Positions 9,746 to 20,511 of a DNA stretch of 64,000 nucleotides are shown one piece after another; the first letter of the stretch is position 1, and each line of letters opens with the position of its first letter. The DNA comes from Haliotis asinina (taxonomy: Eukaryota > Mollusca > Gastropoda > Lepetellida > Haliotidae). Both the position numbers and the translations under genes were made by a program. The notes beneath the pieces are model-generated. The model had not been told where the DNA came from, made no database searches, and saw nothing but the letters and a program-made list of their open reading frames with translations. The DNA lies in contig NC_090280.1 of NCBI RefSeq assembly GCF_037392515.1, positions 16,742,001 through 16,806,000 on the forward strand, given 5' to 3'.

Positions 9746-11122
9746 GGCGGTTCTATTGGAGACCTCTCACTTGTACAAGAGGAGGTTGTTCCGTTATTTC
9801 GGTTTTGTGAAGATGGAGTATCATCCATCTCCAAAGGCTCAAACAAATTGTGAACCTCTATAGGAGTATCAGCAGGAGATTTCTTTGATCTACGATTTAG
9901 ACGTTTTCTTTGCGATTTTGATATTTCACCTTTTGACGTTTCAATATCTATAGCTGTTTGAACAACTTCACCTGATACGTGACTAATACTCCGAGAGGCA
10001 GACGTTGTAAAAAAAGCCATGACTGCCAGAAGTACAGTTCACATGGACAGGTTTCTCAGAAGCCAATCAGGTCAAATCCGTTTGACACGAAGTAGAGATT
10101 GTTTCTGGTCGTCGTGAGACAGTAGCAGAGTATGTCACAGTGGGAGAGGGATTATGTTGATCCTGGCTAAGGACTTTGGTTTTAGCCTCCATGAAGGAAA
10201 GATTTGTTTCATACTTTTCTTTAAGTATCTTAGATTACATTTGCCATTCAGGACAAGATTTAGAAGATGAAAGATGACTGCTTTCGCAGAGTATGTCACA
10301 GTGGGAGGGGGATTATGTTGATCCTGGCTAAGGACTTTGGTTTAAGCCTCCATGAAGGAAAGATTTGTTTCATACCTTTCTTTAAGTATCTTAGATTACA
10401 TTTGCCATTCAGGACAAGATTTAGAAGATGAAAGATGACTGCTTCCACAATTGGCACATTTAATATCATTGCTGCTGTCAGAGTCCTGATGATGTTCACT
10501 ACAACGAAGACAACGAGGAGTGTTTCGACAGGACTTAGACCCCTGTCCAAACTTCTGACAGGAATAGCAGCGGAGTGGAGTGGGGATATACACCTCCACT
10601 CCGATATTGAAATAACCGGCTTTGAAAGATCGGATTGATTTGGGCAGAGTGCACGTTGAAAAGGTAAACATATAAGTATGGCCAGGTACAATGCTACCAT
10701 CCTGCTTCTTAACAGGAAAGCGTTTCATCCTCGGACATGTCCGTCAGACAATGGGCTCTATCCCTAACAATGCCTCTACTTGAGTTCAGACTTCTATGAG
10801 CTGAGACAGCAACATTGACGTTGGCAAATTGATGTTGTTGCAATAAATTTATGGACTGCTATCGTCGCGCACACCCAAGAACAAGTGTACCTCCTCTGAG
10901 ACCTGAAACGTTCTTTACCTCTCCACAAATAGATTGTATTGTCTTTGATACTAGAAATGGATTGATCTTGAGTTGTTCACCGTTGGTAGATTCAATAACT
11001 ATGAATTTTGGCCAAGCTTCTTGGTGTGGTGTACCTGAAACATCTTCATTACAAGACAGATGATCAGAATCTGAACGTCTTTTTTTATCATTTCTCGTGG
11101 AACCAGAAAGTGTGATTGACAT
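9742..11122 (-). pseudogene. Broken LINE ORF1, copy C
   Basis: The start MSITLSGSTRNDKK (ATG at 11122) and the end ERSPIEPP with TGA at 9744-9742 match copy L. Knuckle motifs CYSCQKFGQGSKSC, CLRCSEHH and CANCGSSHLSSSKSC are readable around 10570-10410. A stop after GGTLVLGCARR, frameshifts near 10740, and a 161-bp tandem duplication (10125-10285 / 10286-10446) destroy the frame. The intact last exon-like stretch 10020-9742 is the Lys/Arg-rich C-terminus. Confidence 0.8.
10125..10446. repeat. 161-bp tandem duplication inside ORF1 of copy C
   Basis: Two adjacent units, 10125-10285 and 10286-10446, both begin GCAGAGTATGTCACAGTGGG and run through the same ORF1 knuckle-3 and linker region. They differ at a few positions (for example GAGAGGG against GAGGGGG, and GTTTTAG against GTTTAAG). 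Copy L has this segment once. It is a local duplication within the dead copy. Confidence 0.8.
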
Positions 11123-11160
11123 GGTGGTGATAATAGATTCAGCACTCCCGCTCCCCACCA

Positions 11161-12758
11161 GTCACAGAGTGACTGCGTGAGTTAAGATTTAACGTCACAT
11201 CGGCAGTATTGCAGCCATATTGTGACGAGAGCATTCTTAAAAATGGAATCTATGCATATGATAAAAACCTGTCAACGAAGGACAGTAAAACAACTAGAAT
11301 ATCACAACGAGAAATAAAACTAGCGTGAAAGGTTAAATCTAATATCGTGAAAGGTTAAATCTAATATCCCTATTCAGACAATACAATATAAAAACAGGCT
11401 ATATAGACCACTATCAACTGAAAGTAGATCGCCATGGGGACTTACAATACTTCTGCTACCTGCATGGTCCCTAGCTGGATTTACACCATCCTCTCAGCTG
11501 CTGGTGACTATATGCAAGATTAGCCACAAATTAAAATGACAGAAATACTACGACTAAAAAAACAGGAAGATCAAATTTGACTTGAAATGTTTTGGGACTT
11601 ACGTACCCTCTCAGGAGGACAATAATTTTACAGTGCCTTAACCCCCCTAGACGATACAGCCACTAACACTCTAAGTTACTAATTCAAACTTCCAAGCATG
11701 AAATATTTATATATTTACAATTCATTTAGCAAATCTAATTCTTTTAAAAATGCAATAATTAAATGAGAATTAACATTATTAAAAAGATCCTTCAAAGTTT
11801 TTGACTTTAAATATTTATCCCTTGTGATGGAATATTCAACACAGTCAAGCAGGACATGCCTGACTGTGATTCTTTCATCACAAGGGATACAAAACGGAGG
11901 ATCTTCACCTTTTAATAGATAACCGTGAGAATACCTCGTATGGCCAATGCGACATCGTCGCATGATGACCTCCTCAAATCTGGACTGACAACCCAAGTAA
12001 GTATAACCGATATCAGCTTTTAATTCATGTAATTTATTTATACCTTCTTGGATGTCCCACTTCTTCTGCATCAGATCACGGATATAAGATCTTATTGTAG
12101 CTTTATAATCAGAGTATGGAATAAGAAGTGGTGTCACAGATTTGTTGAGTGCCGCCTTAGCAGCAAGATCGGCCATTGTGTTCCCAGAAATGCCTACGTG
12201 ACAAGATTATTGTACAATTCAATAATTTCTATTAAAAGTGGATGTTTACAAGAAATGTTTTTAAAAGCTTGAAGGCAAGAAAGAGAGTCGGAATATATTA
12301 TATACTGTTTACGTTTCTTGTGTCTTTGAATATATTTAAGAGCTGTTAATATGGCGTTAGCTTCTGCTGTAAAAATAGAACTATTGTCTGGTAATCTAAA
12401 AGATATTGTCCTGGATCCAATGACAGTGGCACAAGCCACTGCGCCACCGTCCTTGGACCCATCTGTGAATAAGGATTTATAGTTGTTATATTTATGTTTC
12501 AATTGATTATATTCTTGTTTATACTGTAATTCATTCGTTTCCGATTTTTTAAATGTCGTTAATGTTAGGTCAACTTGTGGCCTAACCAATTGCCAAGGAG
12601 GAGAAGAAAGAAGACGGGAAGGCAATATACTTTCCAGGTCTATACCGGCAGAAGAAATAAATGGTTTAATTCTGTGCCCCAGAGGTGGAACAAGAGAAGA
12701 CTTTTTGTTATACAAATCCTCATAAAGGATATTTAACACACAGTTATATGCAGGGTTA
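11161..12758 (-). mobile_element. LINE copy D: 3' end fragment
   Basis: In sense orientation this fragment begins inside ORF2 at NPAYNCV (12758) and runs to a decayed tail at about 11161-11185 (CACAGAGTGACTGCGTGAG on the plus strand). It is cut at its 5' side by the tail of E and abuts the 5' UTR of C at its 3' side. The 3' UTR (11714-11161) contains a local duplication of about 20 nt (the CGTGAAAGGTTAAATCTAATAT motif at 11317-11365). Confidence 0.85.
11715..12758 (-). pseudogene. LINE ORF2 C-terminus (RNase H, His/Cys motif), copy D
   Basis: The RNase H residues of FTDGSKDGG, TAEANA and YSDSLSC are present. A deletion of about 40 nt near 12198 removes the GQYDIVFCWLPSHV segment and shifts the frame, so the last RNase H part (MADLAAKAA) and the C-terminal motif are in another frame. 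ORF2 ends LKELDLLNEL at 11715. Confidence 0.85.
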
Positions 12759-13294
12759 GTGAGTGAGTGAGTTATTATTTAACGTCACATTGGCAATATT
12801 GCAGCCATATCGTGACGAGAACATACGTGACAAAAAGAATATATATGCATATTATGAAGAACCTGTCGATGAAGGAGAGTAAAACCATTAGACTATCACA
12901 GCTATTATTAAAACTAGTGTGGAAACTTAAAAAATAATCAGTATCAGTATTTGGACAGTACAATATAAAAACAGGCCATAGATCGCCAACAACAAAGGGT
13001 AGATCACCATACTAGAGGCCATGGGGACTTACAGTACCTTTGCTACCTACATGGTTCCTGGTTGGATTTACACCTTCCCTGCAGCTGCTGGCGATTGTAT
13101 GAAAAGTTAGCGGAAATTAAAATCACATGAATACTACGATTAAAATCCTGGTAGACTTAAATTTACTGTGAATGGTTGTGGACTTGCGTACCCTCTCAGG
13201 AGGACATTAATTTTACAATACTTCAACCCCCTTTGAGGGTACAGCCACCAACAATTCAAGTTACTAATCCAAACTACCAATCATTAAAATACAT

Positions 13295-16200
13295 CTATTT
13301 ACACAACATAACATTCAAAATTCCATCAAAATCAATTTCTTTTAAAAAACCTATAATTAAATATGAATTAACGCTGGTAAAATGATCCTTCATTGTTTCA
13401 ACTGTAAAATATTTATCCCTTGTGATGGAGAATACAGCACAGTCAAGCAGAATATGCTTGACCGTGACTCTTTCATCACAAGGGATACAAAACGGAGGAT
13501 CCTCACCTTTTAACAGGTGCACATGACTATATCTAGTATGGCCAATACGACATCGTCTTAAAATAACCTCTTCAAATCTGGACTGACAACCCAAGTAGGT
13601 GTAACCAATATATGGTTTTATTTCATGTAATTTATTTATACTTCCTTGGGTGTCCCACTTCTTCTGCATCAGATCACGGATGTAAGTTCTAATGCTAGCT
13701 ATATAATCAGTGTAAGGAATAAGAAGTGGTGTCACAGATTTGTTGAATGCTGCCTTGGCAGCAAGATCGGCCATTGCGTTACCAGAAATACCTACGTGGC
13801 TGGGTAACCAACAAAAGACAATGTCGTATTGGCCAGTGGCAAGCGTATTATACAATTCAATAATTTCAATTAAAAGTGGATGTTTGCAAGAAATATTTTT
13901 TATAGCCTGAAGACAAGAAAGAGAGTCTGAAAAGATTATATACTGTTTACGTTTCGGGTGTCTTTGAATATATTTAAGAGCTGTTAGTATGGCGTTAGCT
14001 TCTGCTGTAAAAAGAGAACTCTTATCTGGTAATCTAGGCCAATGACAGTGGCACAAGCAACTGCGCCACCGTCCTTGGACCCATCTGTAAATAAGGATTT
14101 ATAATTGCTATATTTATGTTTCCATTGATTATATTCTTGTTTATACTGTAATTCATTCGTTTCTGATTTTTTAAATGTCGTTAATGTTAGGTCAACTTGT
14201 GGCCTAACCATCTGCCAAGGAGGAGAAGAAAGAAGACGGGAAGGAGCTATGTTTTCCAGCTCAATGCTGGCAGCAGAAATAAGTGGTTTTATTCTTAAAC
14301 CAAGAGGCGGAACAAGAGAAGATTTCTTATTGTATAAATCCTCATACAGGGGATTGAAAACACAGTTATATGCAGGGTTTGACTCATTTGAATATAGTTT
14401 TGTTACATACTACAAAGCTAATTTTATACGTCGCTGCTCAAGAGATGGTTCATCAGCCTCGACATACAGGCTGTCAACAGGTGAAGTTCTAAAGGAGCCA
14501 AGACAAAGTCTTAGACCTTGATGATGCACTGAATCTAATAGTTTTCCGTTGCTTTTGCAGGCTCCACCATAGACAATGGAGCCATAATCAAGTTTAGAAC
14601 GCACGAGAGAACGATATAGATGGAGAAGGGTAGCTTGATCCCCTCCCAATTTAGAATTTGAAACCACTTTCAACAAGTCATGTGCTTTCAGGCATTTAGT
14701 TATAAGTGATTTAATATGCGGTAAAAATGTTAAGTGTGAGTCAAAAATGAGACCCAAGAACTTAGCTTCCTTCACAACTTTAATTGGTGTGCCATCTAGA
14801 GATGGTTCAGGGTCTTTATGTGGTTTATATTTACGACAAAAATGTATACAGTTAGTTTTCGATTTAGAACATTTAAAGTCAAGACACCATTTATTAATCT
14901 TGTTTAAACACAACTGTAGTTGTCGTTCAATGGTATGCATATTTTTACCACGACAAGAAATATTAAAATCATCCACAAATAAGGATCCATCAATTGAATC
15001 GTTTAAAACTTTTGATAAACTGTTTATCTTTATACTAAAAAGTGTGACTGACAAAATACTGCCTTGTGGAACACCCTGATCCTGATTATAATGATCAGAC
15101 AGGGTAGAACTCACGCGTCCTTGAAATTGTCTGTTATTTAAAAATTTGCCTATGAATTCAGGCAAACGACCTCGCAAACCGAAATCATGTAAATCTCTCA
15201 GAATGCCATACTTCCAGGTTGTGTCATATGCCTTCTCCAGATCAAAAAAGATAGACACAGCATGTTGTTTATTAATCAGCGCGTTTTTCACAAATGATTC
15301 TAAACGCACTAAGTGATCGACAGTACTTCTGTTTTACGGAAACCACATTGTATATCTGTTATAAGGTTATTAGTTTCCAAGTACCAAACAAGTTGTTTAT
15401 TTATCATGCGTTCCATGGTCTTGCAAACACAGCTAGTTAATGAAATCGGCCGATAATTGGATGGATCCGTATGATCACGTCCATTTTTCTGTATTGGTAC
15501 TACTATAGCATCACGCCATGAAGAAGGAAATTTACCGGAAGTCCAAATATCATCAAACATTGACAAGAGCGTCTCTAAACAGGATTCTGGTACGTGCTTC
15601 AGGAGCTGATAGTGGATGTTATCAGCTCCTGTAGCAGTGTCATGAGCAGTATGGAGTTCATGAATAGAAAACGTTTCATTATAATCTTCCCCATTATCAG
15701 AATTGAAATTAATAGTTTTCTTTTCTTGTTGTTTTTGATATTGCTGGAATTTAGGTGTATAATTCGAAGAGGAAGAGTGTTTAGCGAGAGTTTCGCCCAG
15801 ATTATTCGCAATATCTAATTTATCAGTAAGTAATTGATCGCCATGTTTAAGATGATGGACAGTAGATTTAGTACCTTTACCTTTGATTTTCTGCACCATG
15901 TTCCATACCTTGGACATGGGTGTCCGAGAATTTATTTTAGATACATAATTTTGCCAAGATTGGCGTTTGTTCTGTTAGCATTTAAAAGTTTAAATTTATT
16001 TAAATTATGCACCATAGGATGGCGACGGAAATAATGTTCTGCCTTTTTCCTTGCCTTCCTAGCTTGTTTGCACTCATCGTTGAACCATGGTTTTCTTATG
16101 TGTGGAACTGCAGAGGAATTTGGTATACACTCATCAGCTATGGAGTTCAATTCATCTGAAAAACATTTAATAGCATCAGGAACGTCAATAAAACGTTCAG

Positions 16201-16735
16201 ATTTATGTTTCTCCGCACACAGTGCTGGAACCATCATTATAAATACATAAATCATTGTCAGAACAAAAGTCCTCCAACAATTTACCTTTAGTGTTTGTAG
16301 TCACACTACCCCAGAGTGGGTTGTGCCCATTTAAATATCCCATTATAATACAGGGCTTCGGGAGTTGGTCATATAGAGCTTGAAGATCAGTTTTAGTGAA
16401 CGTCGAAGACGGCGAAATATAAAGAGAGCATAGCGTAAACGCTACATGTAAAGTAATTCTCACTGCAACAGCCTGCATATTAGTATAAAGTGAAACAGGG
16501 CGTTGAATAACGTTTTGTCTGACTAGAATGGATGACCCGCCAGTGGCTCTATCACCCGGAGGTGAAAAACAATGATATGCATTAAAATGACGAAGGTCAA
16601 ATGTATCTGTTTGTTTTAAATATGTCTCTTGGAGACATATCGCTGAAGGTGTAAACTCTTGGACTAATAGCTGTAATTCATGTAAATTAGTCCTCAATCC
16701 TCTGCAGTTCCACTGTACAATATTATTGGAATAAA
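13295..16735 (-). pseudogene. Decayed LINE ORF2, copy E
   Basis: All domains are readable but broken. The endonuclease has a GYLNGHNP box where others have GDLNGHNP, so a catalytic Asp is lost, and a deletion near 16226 removes about 75 codons. Further lesions are a frameshift near 15340 in the RT thumb-side region after QCGFRK, a stop near 14410 and an about 20-nt deletion in RNase H near 14036. RT keeps QGVPQGSILS and FVDDFN. The C-terminus is replaced by an extension (ILNVMLCK). No AUG lies between the ORF1 stop and QWNCRGL. Confidence 0.85.
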
Positions 16736-18001
16736 CTATCTTTTTGGGGGATTTATTGGGGATCTACCCCGCACTCTTTTGGAGGGCGACAGGCTATGTG
16801 TCCTAGAATGGACGTTTTCAGAAACGTCCATGTCTTCAAGAGACCCATATTTATTAAGCAAATGAATTTTATTTTGTGACCCTTTAGGAGCTCTGCCACT
16901 TTGTTGTTTTGAAGCATCAGGCTTAGACTTAGATTTACCTTTAGCAGTTTGTTATCTATCAGCTGAAGATTGAGATTCAGTCTGTGACTGCGAGGGTGAT
17001 TTATGATCAGAAGAAGACTTTGAAGTTCCAGGAAGTGATTCCTGAGTCTGGGATGACAAAGCTGGGCATAGAAGGTGTGGAGAGTCGGATGATTTTGTTA
17101 TTTTAGAGCTGCGCACAGATGATGCGTTTGCTACTGTAGCATAACTTTCTGTAAGGTCAGATCTCTTCACCAGTTTTTTTGCTTCAGAAAAAGAGATATT
17201 TTGTGTATACTTTATTCTGTTTATTTCCATTTGCTCTCTCCAGATTGGACACTGTTTCGATGAAGATGAATGGTCGCCTGAGCAGTTGGTGCATGTTTTA
17301 AAATCACTGTCACAATCTTCTGTTGTGTGTGTCTTCTCACCACAGTGAGCACACACAACAGACAATGTACAGGTAGATACACCGTGTCCATATTTCTGAC
17401 ATTTTCAACACCTTAGAGGGTTGGGGATGTATGTCTCAACTTGGATGTTACAGTAACCTGCCTTCACTGACTTGGGAGCATTTGGAGAAGACAAGGAAAA
17501 CAGATAGGTATTTGTTTGGATTGTTTCATTACTTTTCTGTGTTGAAAAACGCTTTACATAAAGCACACCCTGATCTTTCATTTCGGATGCTATGTCAAGT
17601 TCTGACATATCAGCAAGCAACCGATCACGATCTCTGACAATACCTTCACTTGTGTTCAGGGTCTTGTGAGCAGAGACCGTGACCGGAATGCCCACAAAAG
17701 AATCAATACCCATCAGATTGGTTGATTGCTGCTTTTTCCCATACTCAACGTGCAGGGCACCCGAACGTAAGCGTCTAAGATTCTTCACATCTCCAGCAAT
17801 ACCTTGAATACCCTTAGATACTGCAAAAAGATTCAATTTTAATGGTTTCTTGTCAGGAGTTTCAATTACAAGGAAACGTGGCCAGTACTCAATCGATAAC
17901 GACGGTCTATGGTCAGTATCAACAGGATCAATTTCAAGTTGACGTTTTGATTTCTTGGGGGGGATTTCATAAGCCATGGGTAATGTAAATTGGTTCATCA
18001 T
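16736..18001 (-). pseudogene. LINE ORF1 with in-frame stops, copy E
   Basis: The start MMNQFTLPMAYEIPPKKSKRQ (ATG 18001) matches B and N. A TGA at 17407-17405 replaces the Phe codon of the first knuckle (CFKCQKYGHG), and a TAA near 16952 replaces Gln in ADRQQTAKG. The register is otherwise kept to SPINPPKR and TAG at 16738-16736. The other two knuckles (CAHCGEKTHTTEDC, CTNCSGDHSSSSKQC) are intact. Confidence 0.82.
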
Positions 18002-18566
18002 CCGAGCTCCCCACCCACCACGGAGTATCACAAAGGACAATGCTAAAGCAAGCGGGCCTCCAGCTTGCAACACCAAGGATACTCGGATGATATACTCAAG
18101 TAGAATAATCATAAAGTAATTACTCTAACAGATTGGCCCATGAGCCACCGCCTTCTGGGCATACGACTCTAGGCAAATTACATAACAACATAATTCAAAA
18201 TCAAACATGTTTCAGAAGCCAATAAATCCAAGACCAAAATTTCAATTTCAAATCATATTTGTGCAATGATATATTTATAATCTATGCACAGGGCTTGGCA
18301 TGACCAGCCGATTGGTCGAACCGGGCCCATTCAACCTCACGTCTAGGTGAAGTAAGGGTCGAAGGGGTGTGTTGAGCAAAGGGAACGCAGTCACAGGTCC
18401 CCAGTGCCCTCAATCCCCACACTCCCGTCCTCCACCGACACAGGGCCGCAACCCACGGCAAACGGGTTGGTGGACCAAATATCCCCCCGGGTCCATTACG
18501 GGGATGTCGGCGAGCTCTTGGCGTTACCCAGCACCCACCACGAGGAATTGGCTCGCCACGGGTGCC
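18002..18566 (-). promoter_or_regulatory. LINE 5' UTR, copy E
   Basis: It has the same landmarks as the 5' UTR of B, including the exact GGCACCCGTGG terminus at 18566, the ATCGGCTGGTCATGCCAAGC block and the CAGAAGGCGGTGGCTCATGG block. It belongs to the class with GATATTTGGTCCACCAACCC and has no SINE-like insert. Confidence 0.7.
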
Positions 18567-19034
18567 GCAGTGTCATGAGGTTGCTCAAGAGCTGTATATA
18601 GCTCATGTAGTGAAAACACTTCATTATAATCTTCACCGTTATTTGAATCCACCCATTGATCATAGAGGGCTTGAAGATCAGACAGGTTAAGTGCGAAAGA
18701 AGGTGGAATATAGAGCGAAAATATTGTAAATGCAGTATGAAGAGTGAGTCTCACTGCAACGGTTTGGAGGTGAGAAAGAGTGGTATGCATCGAACTGACG
18801 TAGATTAACATTATCTGTCTGTTTCAAATGGGTTTCCTGCAGACAAAATACTAATGGTGTGAGGTCTTGAACATAAAGATGTAACTTCAGATGTAAAATT
18901 TGTCTTAATCCTCCGCAGTTCCACTGTACTATAGTTCTGGAAGACATTATCGTTTGGGTGGGTAAATTTGGAATCTACCCTACGCTTTCTTTAAGGGCTA
19001 TAAATATATAAATATAGAAGCATGTGTGTTCTAA
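18567..19034 (-). pseudogene. LINE copy F: collapsed ORF2 N-terminal fragment
   Basis: On the minus strand the end of ORF1 (about 19010) runs into ORF2 ATGTCTTCCAGAACTATAGT (from about 18947) and the endonuclease start (VQWNCGGLRQ, CLQETHLKQ). Internal deletions then bring the endonuclease middle (CSLYIPPSF-like) next to the linker before RT (NGEDYNEVFSLHELYTALEQ). It stops at 18567 against the 5' end of E. It may be the same original copy as D, with the intervening ORF2 lost when E inserted. Confidence 0.7.
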
Positions 19035-19636
19035 TTTAATCATGGCATTCTTAAAATAATTAGATTTTTAACTGAATTGTACATAGGTAAATAGGTAAAT
19101 ATTTTATTATTGGAAGTTTAAATGCATAACTGTGCTTGTTAGTGGCTTTTTATCCTCAAAGGGAGTTGAGGTACTATACAACTATTGTCCTCCAGAGAGG
19201 AGGGTACGTAAGTCAACAAACACTCAAAGTAAATTCAACCTTTCCACATTGTTAATCGTAGAATAAGCGTCTGTTTATTTCTCAAAATTTCTAGATTTCC
19301 CACATTGCTGACGACTGAGAGGATGATGTAAATCCTGCTAGGGTCCATGCAGGAAGCAAATGTACTGTAAGTGCCCATGGTCTACCATCAGTTCATCAGC
19401 AATCTGTAGCCCAGTTTTATGTTGTGTTGTCCTCTATGGATAAACTGATTTAGGTGTAATTACTCGTTTTTCATTCTTTGATATTCTAGTTAGTCATGCT
19501 GTCTTTCGCTGACAGGATATTAGAGTAGGCCATTATTTCATGTGTTTTTTTTTATTTATAATTGATCGTTCTCGTCACGACGTGGCTGCAATATTGCCGG
19601 TGTAACGTTAAATATTGATTCAGTCACTCTCTCAAT
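19035..19636 (+). mobile_element. LINE copy G: 3' end only
   Basis: It starts within the ORF2 C-terminus (remnant of AFLKELDLLNEL near 19042-19080) and carries a 3' UTR with the hairpin region (about 19150-19210) and the terminal CTCGTCACGACGTGGCTGCA element at 19570. The tail is degraded (CAGTCACTCTCTC). It is an old, 5'-truncated copy. Confidence 0.8.
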
Positions 19637-19970
19637 ATATATACAAATATATACATTCTCGGAAATCAACTCCTGCTCACTATCGATAACATGATCGGAC
19701 AACTCTAAGTCACTCTCTGTAGTATCATCTACTATCAGCGATGGTCGAATATCACTCCATCAGATGGTAATAGCATGTTTTTTTATCGACAGAAATTGAC
19801 ACATTTTTTACGAGTTGTTTTTACACCATTTGTGTAATGCATAACAAAATTTTCAAACCACATGGAGCCAACCACAAACTAAATAAGTCGGATGGAACAC
19901 AGACGTTTATGGCTGGGAAAACCCCATCAGACTTGGTAATCCCTGGATGAGAACTTTCGAGTTGCTGTCA
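19637..19970. other. Non-repetitive flank of copy H; left TSD at 19958-19970
   Basis: I recognise no gene here on either strand; all frames are short. It ends with CGAGTTGCTGTCA (19958-19970), repeated at 26096-26108 on the other side of copy H. Before H inserted, this DNA was contiguous with 26109 onward. Confidence 0.6.
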
Positions 19971-20511
19971 GTGAGTGAGTGAGTGAGTTAATATTTAACG
20001 TCACATCGGCAATATTGCAGCCATAGCGTGACGAGAATGATTAATTATAAAAATACAAATGAATTGATAGCACATACAGTGTAAAACCCTGTCAACGAAG
20101 GACAGTGAAACTAACTAGAATATCACAGAGTAGAAGGTAAAACAAGTGAATAGACCTAAAACAACGTATCTATAGAGGACAGTACAATATAAAAATGAGC
20201 TATAGGTTGCCAACAACTGAAGGTAGATCACCATACTAAGGACCATGGGGTTTGCTTCCTGCATGGACCCTAGTTGGATTTACATCATCCCTTCAGCTGT
20301 TAGCAATTTAGACAAATCTAGCCATAAAGTAAAAACACACTTATTCTACGATTAAAAAGCTGGAAAACTGAAATTTACTTCAAATGTTTTTGGACTTACG
20401 TACCCTCTCAGGAGGACAATTATTTTACGGTACTTCAACCCCCTTTGAGGGTACAGCCACTAACGATTTGAGTTACTATTTTAATCTTCCAATTGTAAAA
20501 CATTTATCTAT

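Larger units (their letters stand above)
8073..11160 (-). mobile_element. LINE copy C: rearranged ORF1/ORF2 remnant, same subfamily as L
   Basis: On the minus strand ORF1 starts at 11122 (MSITLSGSTRNDKKRR, near-identical to copy L), ORF2 starts at 9745, and ORF2 then breaks into shuffled pieces. The 5' UTR is cut off at about 11160, where the tail of D begins. The 3' side ends at about 8073. ORF2 pieces appear in the order endonuclease (9745-9236), RT C-terminal part (about 9220-8723), RT catalytic part (about 8722-8490) and RT C-terminal part again (8470-8073), so segments have been deleted and duplicated. Confidence 0.82.
12759..18566 (-). mobile_element. LINE copy E: 5'-3' complete but decayed
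   Basis: Both ends are present: the 5' terminus GGCACCCGTGGCGAGCC at 18566 and the (GTGAGTGA) form of the tail at 12759. Order on the minus strand is 5' UTR, ORF1 (18001-16736), ORF2 (16735-13295), 3' UTR. Flanks are different parts of ORF2 of other copies (NPAYN at 12758, and the HDTA region at 18567), so the insertion may have removed target DNA. The immediate flanks share only GCAGGGTTA/GCAGTGTCA (7 of 9). Confidence 0.88.

Noticed and set aside
19690..19957. Acidic minus-strand frame as the N-terminus of a DNA transposase
   Set aside because: Only a short run of acidic residues, with stops nearby and no catalytic motif or inverted repeats.
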